Positions 33,833 to 46,607 of a stretch of DNA of 55,109 nucleotides are shown piece by piece. How positions within the stretch are numbered: the first letter of the stretch is position 1; each line of letters opens with the position of its first letter. The notes beneath the pieces are model-generated. The model was not told where the DNA came from. It did no database searches and saw nothing but the letters and a program-made list of their open reading frames with translations. Origin of the DNA: an uncultured Pelagibacteraceae bacterium (GTDB lineage Bacteria > Pseudomonadota > Alphaproteobacteria > Pelagibacterales > Pelagibacteraceae). The stretch spans positions 1-55,109 of the forward strand of contig CACEMD010000007.1 in NCBI GenBank assembly GCA_902560625.1, in the 5' to 3' direction. A program made the translations under genes and the position numbers.

Positions 33833-34729
33833 TTAATTAATATTTTTTTTATTTGATAATGTTATTCCTGCTACAATAAATATTGCACCCAAAATATGAT
33901 AAAACATAAATCTTTCATCAAAAAAAAACATAGCCATTATTGCACCAAATATTGGCATTAAATGTAAAAAAGCACCTGCTCTATTGGCACCAATATAAGC
34001 TATACCTTTAATCCAAAAAAAGAATGAAGCTAAACCAGGAAACAGTACTACATATATTAATGTCAAAAAGAATGGTTTCCCTAATTTTATTGAATTTCCA
34101 AAGTTCATCTCAATAATATAAACAGGTATTAAAAAAATAAGTCCAACAATTATTACCACTTGAAGTAATGTTATTTGTGAAATTTTATAAGTTTTTTTTT
34201 TAAGAAGTGCAGAATAAATAGCCCATGAAAACATTGCAACTACCATAGTTAAATCACCTTTATTAAAATCCATATTTTTAATTAAATCTAAATCAGCTTT
34301 TGTAATAATAAAAATAACTCCAATTAACGATAGGCCTACTCCAATGATTTGAAAGATATTTGTTTTTTCAATTTTAAGAATTGATGAAATAAATATTATC
34401 CAGACAGGTATAGTTGATATCATTAATACACCACTAATTACTTGAGTGTAGTATAATGAATAATAAACGATTGAATTAAAAATTGTTATACTTGTGACTC
34501 CTAAAATAATAAAGAAACCTAAATTTTTAAATATATATTCTTTTTTTAATATTAATTCTTTGAATGTAAATGGCATAAGGATCAGTCCGGCAAATAACCA
34601 TCTGTAGAAATTTAGAGAAAATGGTGGTATTTCAAATATACTTGCAGCCTTACCAACTACAAAGTTTCCAGACCAAAAAATAGTTGCTAATACCAAAAAT
34701 AAATAAGCAAGATTATTTTGTTTTTGCAC
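33833..34729 (-). CDS. EamA/DMT-family transporter
   Basis: The 298-residue protein has ten hydrophobic segments in two EamA repeats. The start is AYLFLVLATIFWSGNFVVGK, with the WSGNFV motif of the first helix, and the second half opens with GDLTMVVAMFSWAIYSALLK. These drug/metabolite transporters move amino acids or other small metabolites, usually as exporters. It follows the DadA-like oxidoreductase gene by three bases, so the substrate may be linked to amino acid use, which is inference. Confidence 0.9.
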   Translation of the reverse strand: MQKQNNLAYLFLVLATIFWSGNFVVGKAASIFEIPPFSLNFYRWLFAGLILMPFTFKELILKKEYIFKNLGFFIILGVTSITIFNSIVYYSLYYTQVISGVLMISTIPVWIIFISSILKIEKTNIFQIIGVGLSLIGVIFIITKADLDLIKNMDFNKGDLTMVVAMFSWAIYSALLKKKTYKISQITLLQVVIIVGLIFLIPVYIIEMNFGNSIKLGKPFFLTLIYVVLFPGLASFFFWIKGIAYIGANRAGAFLHLMPIFGAIMAMFFFDERFMFYHILGAIFIVAGITLSNKKNIN

Positions 34730-34732
34730 AAG

Positions 34733-35968
34733 TTAACTAAATCTGAGAGAACTGTACGGTTTTAGATCTAAATTTGAATTTTCTTCAGCAATCATTTTAG
34801 ATATTATTTTCCCAGATATAGCACCCAATGTCCATCCTAAATGATGATGGCCAAATGAGTAAAATACGTTTTCATAGTGTTTAGAAGGGCCAATTACAGG
34901 TAAAAAATCTGGAAGAGTTGGTCTAAAACCTAACCATTCATCTTCATGTTCTGGCAAGCCATCAACCATTTCTTTTGCATTTAGAATTAAATTCTTTACT
35001 CTTGATTTTGTTAATGGATTTTTTAATCCACCAAATTCTACTGTTCCAACTACTCTAAGTCCTTGTTCCATTGGAGTCATTCCAAAGCCTCTATTTGCAT
35101 ATACTATAGGTCTTGAAATTAAATGATCAAATCCTTTAAAATGAACATGATAACCTCTCTCAGTGTCAAGTGGAATATTTTCAAACAATTTATCAGTTAA
35201 TTTTTTTGAGAATGCTCCACAAGCTATTACAATTTTATCAAAAACAAATCTTTGTGTTTCAGATTTTAAAACAGGAAGTTTCCCATCAAATTCTAACTCT
35301 TTAATATTTAATTTTAAAAATTTACCACCTTTTTTTAGAAATAGATCAAATAATTTTATTAATATTTTTTTTGGATTTCTTGTGTGTCTTGCATAATCAT
35401 AAAAAACTCCCCCATCATAAAATGGTTTTAGGTTAGGCTCTAAATCATGTATTTCTTTAGGTGATAGTATTTTTTGTTTAACACCCAGATCATCTCTCAT
35501 CTTAATTTCTAGATGTCTACTCTTTAAATTCTTATTAGTCCAAACATACATTATGCCTTTTTTTTCTACTAAATTTTCTAGTTGTATCTCATCAAACAAC
35601 TCATCATATGCCGGTAGAGATAAATCTAAAATTTGATGCATATATTTTGCTGTATGCTTCATTTTTTTGTCACTACAGTTAATTAAAAATCTAGAAAACC
35701 AAGGGATCATTTTAAAAGCATAGTTCCATTTTAATGCTAATGGTCCTCTTGAACTTATAAGCATAGAAGGAATATCTGTTAGAATATCAGTTCGATTTAA
35801 TGGTACAGATGCATATGGAGAAAAGTGTCCAGCATTACCATAAGATGCTGCGTTCCCAGGTTCATCTCTATCAAATAATGTTACTTGAAAACCTTTTTTT
35901 TGTAAAAATAGTGCATTACAAATTCCTTGTATGCCTGATCCAATAATTCCTATTTTTAAATTTTTCAT
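34733..35968 (-). CDS. FAD-dependent D-amino-acid dehydrogenase-like oxidoreductase (DadA family)
   Basis: The 411-residue protein of the DAO family opens with a Rossmann FAD motif (KIGIIGSGIQGICNALFLQK). FDRDEPGNAASYGNAGHFSP is typical of DadA and its relatives, and KIVIACGAFSK and the C-terminal PVIGPSKHYENVFYSFGHHH close the FAD site. It oxidises an amino acid to a keto acid; D-amino acids, proline or hydroxyproline derivatives are possible, and the substrate cannot be read from sequence. It is probably co-transcribed with the EamA transporter. Confidence 0.85.
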   Translation of the reverse strand: MKNLKIGIIGSGIQGICNALFLQKKGFQVTLFDRDEPGNAASYGNAGHFSPYASVPLNRTDILTDIPSMLISSRGPLALKWNYAFKMIPWFSRFLINCSDKKMKHTAKYMHQILDLSLPAYDELFDEIQLENLVEKKGIMYVWTNKNLKSRHLEIKMRDDLGVKQKILSPKEIHDLEPNLKPFYDGGVFYDYARHTRNPKKILIKLFDLFLKKGGKFLKLNIKELEFDGKLPVLKSETQRFVFDKIVIACGAFSKKLTDKLFENIPLDTERGYHVHFKGFDHLISRPIVYANRGFGMTPMEQGLRVVGTVEFGGLKNPLTKSRVKNLILNAKEMVDGLPEHEDEWLGFRPTLPDFLPVIGPSKHYENVFYSFGHHHLGWTLGAISGKIISKMIAEENSNLDLKPYSSLRFS

Positions 35969-36042
35969 TTAAAGATAATACAAAAATAATCCACAATTAT
36001 TTAGCGACATATTATACTTATTTAATTTTATCTCTTTATAAA

Positions 36043-37167
36043 CTATGAGATTAATTGTTTGCTATATATTTTAGTACTCATAACAATACCAAAACCAATC
36101 ATAGTTGCTAACATTGAGGAACCGCCATATGACATGATAGGTAAAGGAGAGCCAACAACTGGTAACAATCCAAGAACCATGCTCATATTTACTAAAATGT
36201 AAATAAAAATTGCAGAGCCAAACCCAAAGCAAAATAATCTTCCAAAAAAGCTTCGCGAAAATGATCCTATCCTTATAACTCTAAAAATAATTATTGAATA
36301 TAATATTAATAAAACTAATGAACCAACGAAGCCGAACTCCTCTGAAAATAATGTGAAAATAAAGTCTGTATGTTTTTCAGGTAAAAATTCTAAATAACCT
36401 TGTGTACCTTTTAGAAAACCTTTGCCATAAAGACCTCCTGAACCAACTGCAATTTTAGACTGTATTATCTGATAACCGGCTCCAAGTGGATCCTTGCCTG
36501 GATCAAAAAAAGTCAGCAATCTAAGTTTTTGATATGGTTTTAAAAATGAAATTATAAATGGGGCTGAGATTAACAACAAAAGTGAGGAGTATACAAAATA
36601 TTTAATATTTAAACCAGCAAGCCATAATACTATTATACCACTTAGTGCTATTAAAACTGAAGTTCCAAGGTCAGGCTGAGAAATCACTAAAAAAATTGGA
36701 ATTACCAAAATTATAAATGACAGTAAAATATTTTTAACACTATTTACATTGTGTATTTGAATTCTATGGTAATATTTTGCAAAGCATAATATTATTGCAA
36801 TTTTCATTAACTCTGATGGTTGTAAATTAATAAAATGTAAATTGATCCATCTTTGAGAACCAGATGCAGTCACTCCATAAAAAGACGCCCAAAATAATAG
36901 GCCTAATGCTATTATATAAAATAAGTAACCAGTTGCATGCCATATCTTTATATTAATAAAAGAAATAATTAACATCAGCACAAAAAAAACTGAAAATCTT
37001 AATAAATGGTTTTGAGTATAATACTCTATTGAACCTCCATCTATGGAATACATAGAAAATCCACTAACTATACCCACTAATAAAATTGCGAATAATAATA
37101 TATAATCAATTGATCTTACTTTCTGAAAAAAAGTTAATTGATTAGTATATGAAAATCGTTGGTACAT
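36043..37167 (-). CDS. rodA: Rod-shape peptidoglycan polymerase RodA (SEDS)
   Basis: The 374-residue SEDS protein has about ten membrane helices. Typical segments are GSQRWINLHFINLQPSELMK, ISQPDLGTSVLIALSG, FLPEKHTDFIFTLFSEEFG and LPIMSYGGSSMLATM. It polymerises glycan strands together with PBP2 during elongation. The start overlaps the mrdA stop by one base (TAATG). It ends the mre-mrd run. Confidence 0.96.
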   Translation of the reverse strand: MYQRFSYTNQLTFFQKVRSIDYILLFAILLVGIVSGFSMYSIDGGSIEYYTQNHLLRFSVFFVLMLIISFINIKIWHATGYLFYIIALGLLFWASFYGVTASGSQRWINLHFINLQPSELMKIAIILCFAKYYHRIQIHNVNSVKNILLSFIILVIPIFLVISQPDLGTSVLIALSGIIVLWLAGLNIKYFVYSSLLLLISAPFIISFLKPYQKLRLLTFFDPGKDPLGAGYQIIQSKIAVGSGGLYGKGFLKGTQGYLEFLPEKHTDFIFTLFSEEFGFVGSLVLLILYSIIIFRVIRIGSFSRSFFGRLFCFGFGSAIFIYILVNMSMVLGLLPVVGSPLPIMSYGGSSMLATMIGFGIVMSTKIYSKQLIS

Positions 37168-39131
37168 TATATATCAGTTTTTTTTATTTTTTTTTTATCT
37201 CTGAGTTCTTGTCTATCTATCAATAATTTAAATAATTTTTTTGCAATTGGCGCTGCTGCTTTACTTCCGGATCCTCCGTGTTCAACTAGAATTGACATTG
37301 AATATCTTGGGTTTTTATAAGGACCAAAAGCTATGAACCATGCGTGATCTCTGTCTTTATATGGAATTTGAAGTAGATCTAAATCAAGTTCTCTATCTCT
37401 TTCTGTTATTCTTTTCACCTGTGCAGTACCAGTTTTTCCAGCAAATTGGTATTTTGGATCATCTATTCTTGAGGCATAGGATGTTCCGTATACCTCGTTT
37501 GTAGACTTAAACATTGCATCTAATACAAACTTAATATTTTCTGGATTTCTATATAGTGGTGTGTGCTCTTTAATACCTGTTTTCAAAAATTCTTCAGTTG
37601 CTTTGATTAAGTAATTCTCCTCAGTATTATCAATAGCTTGTTGTTGAATTTTGCTTTTTACATCTTCAAAGTTATTTGATTTTTCATCTGCGATTATAGT
37701 AGGATATATCTTGTATCCTCCGTTTGCCAGTTGGGCTGTCATAATACATAACTGTAGAGGATTAACTTGTATATAACCTTGTCCAATTCCTGTAATTAAA
37801 GTTTCTCCCAAGTACCAACTTTGGTCTAAAGCTTTTTTTTTCCAGATTGTAGAAGGAACTAATCCTTTTTTTTCATTAGGGAAAAAATCTCCTAAAACTT
37901 TATTACCTAAACCAAATTTTTCAGCAGTTATATTTAATCTATCAACTCCAAGTAACCTGGAAACCTCGTAAAAATAAACATCACATGATTGTTTAATAGC
38001 GTTTTTTAATGACATTTGTCCATGACCTTTTTCTTTCCAACAATGATAAGTCTGTCCATACATTTCTATTTTACCGCTGCAATTCACTTTCATATTTGGA
38101 GAAATCACATTATTTTCTAAAGCTGATAAAGCAACTATGGGCTTTATAGTTGATCCAGGTGAATATAGACCAGATAAGGTTTTATTTACTAAGGGTTTAA
38201 GAGGATCTTTTTTGATCTCTGTCCATTTTTTTTTATCAATACCGTAGAGAAATAAATTTGGATCAAATGAAGGTGAAGAATTCATAGCTATTATTTCTCC
38301 AGTAAATATATCCATTATACTTATAGAGCCTGCCTTGTCTTTTAATAATTCCGAAGTATAGTTTTGAATTTCAGTATCAATAGTTAAACGAATTGTTTTA
38401 CCTTTTTGACCTTCTTCATGATCAATCTGATTTATTCTTTTTCCGTAAGCATTTACCTCATATCTTTGAATACTATTAGTCCCAATAAGTTGCTCTTCAA
38501 AAGTTTTTTCTAAACCTGACTTTCCTACTCTTAAACCTGGAACATTTCTATCTTTAATTGTTTTATTATTTAATAAATCATTTGTGCTAACTTGGGAAAC
38601 ATAACCTAAAACATGGGTATAACTATCTTTGTAAGGATAGTCTCTACCAACAGTTATTACTGGTTTTGCACCGGTTAATTCATGTAAATAAAAATTAATT
38701 TTAGAAAACTCATCCCAAGATAAATTTTCCGAAATGATCAGAGTCTCCCATGGTTTTTGTTTATTTTTTTTGTTAATTAAATTTTCAAAAGTTGTTGAGT
38801 CTAAATTTAGTATATCTTTTAATCTTACCATCAAGTATTTAAAGTCTTCAACTTGCTCAGGCACAACATGTAGCTGATATACTTTTAAATTACCAGCAAC
38901 TGTATTTCCAAAATAGTCTTGAAATTCACCTCTAACTGGAGGTAATCTAGATTCTCTTAATCTATTTTTATCTGATAAAGTTAAATATTTTTTATTTTCA
39001 CTTATTTGAAGAGAAAAAAGTCTACCTACTATCCCAAAAAAAATTACTGCTTTGGCTGCAGAGAATATAAACATCCTTCTATTAATTGTGGATAATTTTT
39101 TTAAATTTGTATCACTGCTGCTGCTAATCAT
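37167..39131 (-). CDS. mrdA: Penicillin-binding protein 2 (elongation transpeptidase)
   Basis: From the ATG at 39131 the protein has 654 residues. A further upstream ATG at 39200 lies deep within mreD and would add 23 residues, while 39131 has an AAGGGC ribosome site. A membrane helix (around residues 20-40) is followed by the PBP dimer domain and the transpeptidase domain with SxxK in YSPGSTIKP, SxN-like SCDVYF and KTG in AGKTGTAQVK. It crosslinks wall peptides with RodA. It overlaps mreD by eight bases and rodA by one. Confidence 0.95.
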   Translation of the reverse strand: MISSSSDTNLKKLSTINRRMFIFSAAKAVIFFGIVGRLFSLQISENKKYLTLSDKNRLRESRLPPVRGEFQDYFGNTVAGNLKVYQLHVVPEQVEDFKYLMVRLKDILNLDSTTFENLINKKNKQKPWETLIISENLSWDEFSKINFYLHELTGAKPVITVGRDYPYKDSYTHVLGYVSQVSTNDLLNNKTIKDRNVPGLRVGKSGLEKTFEEQLIGTNSIQRYEVNAYGKRINQIDHEEGQKGKTIRLTIDTEIQNYTSELLKDKAGSISIMDIFTGEIIAMNSSPSFDPNLFLYGIDKKKWTEIKKDPLKPLVNKTLSGLYSPGSTIKPIVALSALENNVISPNMKVNCSGKIEMYGQTYHCWKEKGHGQMSLKNAIKQSCDVYFYEVSRLLGVDRLNITAEKFGLGNKVLGDFFPNEKKGLVPSTIWKKKALDQSWYLGETLITGIGQGYIQVNPLQLCIMTAQLANGGYKIYPTIIADEKSNNFEDVKSKIQQQAIDNTEENYLIKATEEFLKTGIKEHTPLYRNPENIKFVLDAMFKSTNEVYGTSYASRIDDPKYQFAGKTGTAQVKRITERDRELDLDLLQIPYKDRDHAWFIAFGPYKNPRYSMSILVEHGGSGSKAAAPIAKKLFKLLIDRQELRDKKKIKKTDI

Positions 39132-39645
39132 TTTTTTTGCCCTTAAAAATATTTTTTCTAAAAATGTCAAAAATGTATGCAAATAAATAGTATAAGACAA
39201 ATGTGAAAAAAATATTTCCCATAAGTTCGTAATAATTAAGTTCTATCGAAAAAAGCGATATTAATAAAAAGTAGTTTATTGAGTTTGCAGCTAAAATAGT
39301 AAATAAAAAGAAAAACCAATCATTTATTAGATTTGGTCGCAAAGTAATATTTCGTAAATAAGCTGCAAATCCACAAATTATTAGGTAGGTTAAGCTGCTT
39401 ATTCCAATTGGATATCCAATTACTACGTCATTAAAAAGTCCAGCGGCAAATATGAACCCATAACCAAGACTCTGGCTTCTTTTTAAACTCCAGTAAAAAA
39501 TTAATATGAAAGGAAAATTGAAAGAAAAATATTTATAATTTAGATAATTAAAATCAAATTCGTTTAAAACAGATAGAAATAACAAAATGCTAGGACCAAA
39601 AGCTAAAAATTTTCTAAAAAGTGAAGTTTTTGATTGAACACTCAT
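39124..39645 (-). CDS. mreD: Rod shape-determining membrane protein MreD
   Basis: The 173-residue protein has about five or six hydrophobic helices. The central segment FIFAAGLFNDVVIGYPIGIS matches the MreD signature (GLxxDxxxGxPxG). It works with MreC to connect MreB to the wall synthases. It starts right after mreC. Confidence 0.9.
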   Translation of the reverse strand: MSVQSKTSLFRKFLAFGPSILLFLSVLNEFDFNYLNYKYFSFNFPFILIFYWSLKRSQSLGYGFIFAAGLFNDVVIGYPIGISSLTYLIICGFAAYLRNITLRPNLINDWFFFLFTILAANSINYFLLISLFSIELNYYELMGNIFFTFVLYYLFAYIFDIFRKNIFKGKKND

Positions 39646-40494
39646 TTAGTTATTTTCCTTTTCATAAGTAACTAATTTGACAAAAGTTAATTGATTTAAA
39701 TTGGAGAAAAAAATTGTTTTGTAATTTTTATTTTCTTCAGAGTTTATAATTTTTCCTATAGGTATGCCTGCTTTGAAAATACCTCCAGATCCTGACGTAA
39801 AAACAATATTATTATTTGATATATCGCTTGAAGACTTAAAATATTGTAATTCACCATGGTTTTTTCCACTACCTGACAATATTGATTGAGTGTTTCCCGG
39901 CTCAATTATTACAGGTATTTTGCTATTTAAGTCAGATATTAGCAAAGCTCTTGAGGTTGAGTAATTAACCTCAACTATTTTTCCCACTAGATAATTTTCA
40001 TCTAAAACTGCCATACCAATTATAACGTTATCTTTGCTGCCCTTATTCACAATTATAGATTTTAAAAAAGGACTATCTTTATCTAAAAGAACTTTTGCAA
40101 CAAGTTCCTCTGACTCGGTTATATACTCGTCAATTAGTCTCTTTAGTCTAGAATTTTCGGATTTAAGAAAACTGGTATTATATTTATCATTCTCTAACTT
40201 TTTAATTCTATTTTCCATATTTTTGTAGTCACTATACATTGAGAAATGTTCATTTATTAATTTTACCGATTTTTGTATTTCTCTTTCAGGTATAGATGTA
40301 ATAAATGAAATTCTGTAGATAATTTCATTTATACCAGATTTTACAAACTTGATTGCTGCAAAATTTAAATTTGATAGAATTATTAAAGTAATTGAAAAAA
40401 AAATTAATCCTACTAGTGAAAATCTTTGTTTATTTTCTTTTTTTAAAAATGCAGAGCGAATAGCAATTACAAAGTCGTCTCTACTCGCTGACAT
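39646..40494 (-). CDS. mreC: Rod shape-determining protein MreC
   Basis: The 282-residue protein has a cytoplasmic N-terminus, one membrane helix (about residues 26-50), a periplasmic coiled coil (YSDYKNMENRIKKLENDKYN) and the two beta-barrel subdomains of MreC (IVNKGSKDNVIIGMAVLDEN, then LISDLNSKIPVIIEPGNTQS). It binds PBP2 and activates the elongasome. It starts six bases after mreB ends. Confidence 0.94.
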   Translation of the reverse strand: MSASRDDFVIAIRSAFLKKENKQRFSLVGLIFFSITLIILSNLNFAAIKFVKSGINEIIYRISFITSIPEREIQKSVKLINEHFSMYSDYKNMENRIKKLENDKYNTSFLKSENSRLKRLIDEYITESEELVAKVLLDKDSPFLKSIIVNKGSKDNVIIGMAVLDENYLVGKIVEVNYSTSRALLISDLNSKIPVIIEPGNTQSILSGSGKNHGELQYFKSSSDISNNNIVFTSGSGGIFKAGIPIGKIINSEENKNYKTIFFSNLNQLTFVKLVTYEKENN

Positions 40495-40500
40495 AAAGTT

Positions 40501-41535
<1,035 letters not shown>

Positions 41536-43113
41536 TTAAACACCTCCTTTGATTTTTCTAGGTTCTATATTTTTATACATCGATTTTTTTTCTCTTTTAA
41601 TCATCATTTTATTTAAAGCATTAAGATAGGCATTTGCTGATGCTACTAAAGTATCAGTATCTGCTGATTGACCTACAGTCGTTCTGTCATTTTCTTCTAT
41701 TTTAACACTTACTGTAGCTTGTGCGTCGGTTCCTTCTGTCACAGCATGAACTTGATAAAGGGAAAGTTTAACATCATGTGGATAAAGTTCTTTTATACAT
41801 TTAAAAATAGCATCTACAGGTCCATCTCCGGTTTGTGTGGTTTTTTTAACATCACCAAATACATCTAATGTCATATCAGCTCTTTGAGGTTCTCCAGTAC
41901 CTGCAAAAACTTTTAGTGATTTAAGGTTTATTGCATTTATTTTATTATCAATTATTAAGCTATCATCTACTAAAGCAACTATATCTTCATCATAAATATG
42001 TTTTTTTTTATCAGCTAAAATTTTAAACTTTCCAAACGCTGCTTGGACAACATCGTCTGTTACATCAGCATACCCAAGGTCACTTAACTTATCTTTAAAT
42101 GCATGCCTACCAGAGTGTTTTCCCATAACTAATGAAGTTTTTTTTACACCAACACTTTCTGGCGTCATTATTTCGTAAGTTTCTCTATTCTTTAGCATAC
42201 CATCTTGGTGTATGCCCGACTCGTGTGCAAAAGCATTTTTTCCAACTATAGCTTTATTAAATTGAACAGGAAATCCGGTAGCATTCGATACAATTTTAGA
42301 AGCCTTGCTGATTAATTCTGTTTTGATTCCAGTTTCATAAGGAAGCAAGTCGTCTCTTGTTTTAATTGCCATTACTATCTCTTCTAGAGCTGCGTTACCG
42401 GCTCTTTCACCTATTCCGTTTATTGTACACTCTATTTGTCTAACTCCAGCTGATAAACCTGATAAAGCATTTGCAACCGCTAACCCAAGATCATTGTGGC
42501 AGTGCGCAGAAATTATCGCTTTATCAATGTTTGGTACGTTATTTTTTATAGATGTAATAGTTTTTGCAAATTCTTCTGGTATAGAGTATCCAACTGTATC
42601 TGGAATATTAATTGTTTTTGCTCCACAGTTAATCGCAAGTTCAATTGTCTTATACATAAAATCTAAATTTGTCCTTGTGCCATCTTCACATGACCATTCT
42701 ACATCATCTGTAAATTTTCTAGCATAAGTTACACTTTCTTTAATAGCTGCTAAAACTTGCTCATCGGTCATATTTAATTTGTGTTTCATATGAACTGGGC
42801 TTGTAGATATAAAAGTATGTATACGAAATCTTTTGGCAAATTTTAGTGACTCATAACAAGCATCAATATCTTTCCTAGTTGCTCTTGCTAATCCGCAAGG
42901 GATTGAGTTTTTAATACCTTTGCTAATAGCGCTTACTGCTTCGAAGTCTCCTGGAGATGATATTGGAAATCCAGCCTCAATAATATCAATTCCCATTTCA
43001 TCAAACACTCTTGATATTTGGATTTTTTCCTCAACACTCATTGATGCTCCTGGAGATTGTTCACCATCACGCATAGTAGTATCAAAAATATATACTTTTT
43101 CTTTATCAGTCAT
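41536..43113 (-). CDS. leuA: 2-isopropylmalate synthase
   Basis: The 525-residue enzyme condenses acetyl-CoA with 2-oxoisovalerate in the first committed step of leucine synthesis. The N-terminal TIM barrel has FDTTMRDGEQSPGASMS, SAHCHNDLGLAVANALSG (metal-binding His pair) and GIGERAGNAALEEIVMA. The C-terminal LeuA regulatory domain ends with VGQSADTDTLVASANAYLNA, the leucine-binding allosteric part. It lies after the ilv genes and leads straight into mreB. Confidence 0.96.
   Translation of the reverse strand: MTDKEKVYIFDTTMRDGEQSPGASMSVEEKIQISRVFDEMGIDIIEAGFPISSPGDFEAVSAISKGIKNSIPCGLARATRKDIDACYESLKFAKRFRIHTFISTSPVHMKHKLNMTDEQVLAAIKESVTYARKFTDDVEWSCEDGTRTNLDFMYKTIELAINCGAKTINIPDTVGYSIPEEFAKTITSIKNNVPNIDKAIISAHCHNDLGLAVANALSGLSAGVRQIECTINGIGERAGNAALEEIVMAIKTRDDLLPYETGIKTELISKASKIVSNATGFPVQFNKAIVGKNAFAHESGIHQDGMLKNRETYEIMTPESVGVKKTSLVMGKHSGRHAFKDKLSDLGYADVTDDVVQAAFGKFKILADKKKHIYDEDIVALVDDSLIIDNKINAINLKSLKVFAGTGEPQRADMTLDVFGDVKKTTQTGDGPVDAIFKCIKELYPHDVKLSLYQVHAVTEGTDAQATVSVKIEENDRTTVGQSADTDTLVASANAYLNALNKMMIKREKKSMYKNIEPRKIKGGV
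41541..41549 (-). promoter_or_regulatory. Strong mreB ribosome binding site inside leuA
   Basis: On the minus strand the last leuA codons plus stop read AAAGGAGGTGTTTAAATG. They encode Lys-Gly-Gly-Val-stop and at the same time give a full-length GGAGGTG Shine-Dalgarno, seven bases before the mreB ATG. Most genes in this window have weak or no such sequence. Confidence 0.85.
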
Positions 43114-43200
43114 TTTGTAATAAATTCAGCTTGGGCATAATACATTCTCCCGTAAAGATTGCAAAATAAAATAATTAAATTAATAGAAATTTAACAATTT

Positions 43201-44787
<1,587 letters not shown>

Positions 44788-44788
<1 letters not shown>

Positions 44789-46554
44789 TAAACTAAGGTT
44801 TTTCCTTTTCCAGTAATTTTATTTTCCTTTTGGTCTTTTGGGCCTAAAAGCATTTGATTGTGAGGTTTTCCAGAAGGTATCATTGGAAAACAGTTTTCTT
44901 GTTTATCAACTAAACAGTCAAATATTACAGGTCTATCTGTATTTACCATTTCAATGATCTTATCATCTAGTTCTTCAGGATTTGTAGCTCTTATTCCAAC
45001 ACATCCATAAGCTTCTGCTAATTTAACAAAATCTGGTAAAGCTGCAGTATAACTCTCCGAATAATTTTTATCATGAAGAAGTTCTTGCCATTGTCTAACC
45101 ATACCCATGTATTCATTATTTAAAATAAAGATTTTTATTGGCAGACTATATTGAACAGCTGTAGACATTTCTTGCATAGTCATTAACACTGAGGCCTCTC
45201 CAGCAATATCTATTACTAACTTATTAGGATGAGCAACTTGAACTCCTACAGCAGCAGGCAATCCATAACCCATAGTACCAAGCCCTCCTGATGTCATCCA
45301 TCTATTAGGTTTATCAAATTTATAGTGTTGTGCAGCCCACATTTGATGTTGTCCAACTTCAGTTGTGATATAAGTATCTTTATTTTTAGTTAATTCATAA
45401 AGTCTTTGAACAGCATATTGAGGCTTTATAGTCTCTGTACTATTAATATAGTTAAGTGACTTTTTTTGCCTCCATTTTTGTATTTTTTCCCACCATTTAG
45501 AAATTTTTTGCCTATTAGATTTTGCAAAATTAGGCTTGGTCTTTTTAATTTTTTTAATTGTTGATGAAATTACATCTTGAACATCTCCTACAATTGGCAA
45601 GTCAACTTTAACATTTTTGTTTATTGATGATGGATCAATATCAATGTGAACTTTTTTTGATTTGGGGGAAAATTCATCTATCTTTCCTGTTATCCTATCA
45701 TCAAATCTTGCTCCTATATTGATCATTAAATCACAATCATGCATTGCATTGTTTGCCTCATATGTTCCATGCATACCAAGCATTCCCAAAAATTGAGCAT
45801 CATCTCCTGGAAATGAACCTAATCCTTGAAGAGTTGAGGTTATTGGAAAACCAGTCAAGTAAACCAATTCTCTTAATAGATCACTTGCTTTTGGTCCAGA
45901 ATTAATTACGCCTCCACCAGTATAAAAAATTGGTTTATTTGAATTTGACATTAATTTAATTAATTCATCAATATCAGCTTTTTCAAATGAGCTGGGCTTT
46001 TTTCCATTTAACTTTTTCTTTTTGTTATATTTTGAATAAGTTGTTTTTTGAAATTGAATATCTTTAGGAATATCTACTAAGACAGGTCCTGGGCGACCAG
46101 TAGTTGCAACCTCAAAAGCTTTATGAATTATTTTTGATAGATCTTTAATGTCTTTAACTAACCAATTATGTTTTGTGCATGGTCTAGTTATACCTGTTGT
46201 ATCACATTCTTGAAAAGCATCTGTACCAATTAGATGAGTTGGTACTTGTCCCGATATACAAACCAAAGGAATAGAGTCCATATAGGCATCGGTTAAAGCT
46301 GTAACAACGTTTGTTGCACCAGGTCCAGACGTAACTAGAACTACACCCGGTTTGCCAGATGATCTTGCATAACCCTCAGCTGCATGACCAGCGCCTTGTT
46401 CGTGTCTTACTAAAATGTGTTTCAATGTAGAGTGATTTTTTAATTCATCATATATAGGTAATACGGCACCACCAGGATAACCAAAAATATATTCAACTTT
46501 TTGGTCCTCTAGACACTTAAAAACAATCTCAGCTCCTGTAGATAATTTTGGCAT
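44788..46554 (-). CDS. ilvB: Acetolactate synthase large (catalytic) subunit
   Basis: The 588-residue ThDP enzyme has the pyrimidine-binding domain with the catalytic Glu in ILVRHEQGAGHAAEGYAR, a central FAD-type domain (MLGMHGTYEANNAMHDCDLM) and the diphosphate-binding domain. In the ThDP motif the usual Asp after Gly is a Glu: IDIAGEASVLMTMQEM leading to ILNNEYMG. The codon is GAG. The rest of the protein looks intact, so activity is expected. It makes acetolactate and acetohydroxybutyrate, and the operon continues with ilvN and ilvC. Confidence 0.96.
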
Positions 46555-46607
46555 ATAACCAATCTAGCTGAAGTTGTGCTAATAGGTCAAGTTTAAGAGT
46601 TGAAAAT

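Noticed and set aside
33097..35968. Genomic island with insertion sequences
   Set aside because: No transposase, integrase, direct repeats or tRNA attachment site were found around the methyltransferase and transporter genes; only composition hints remain.
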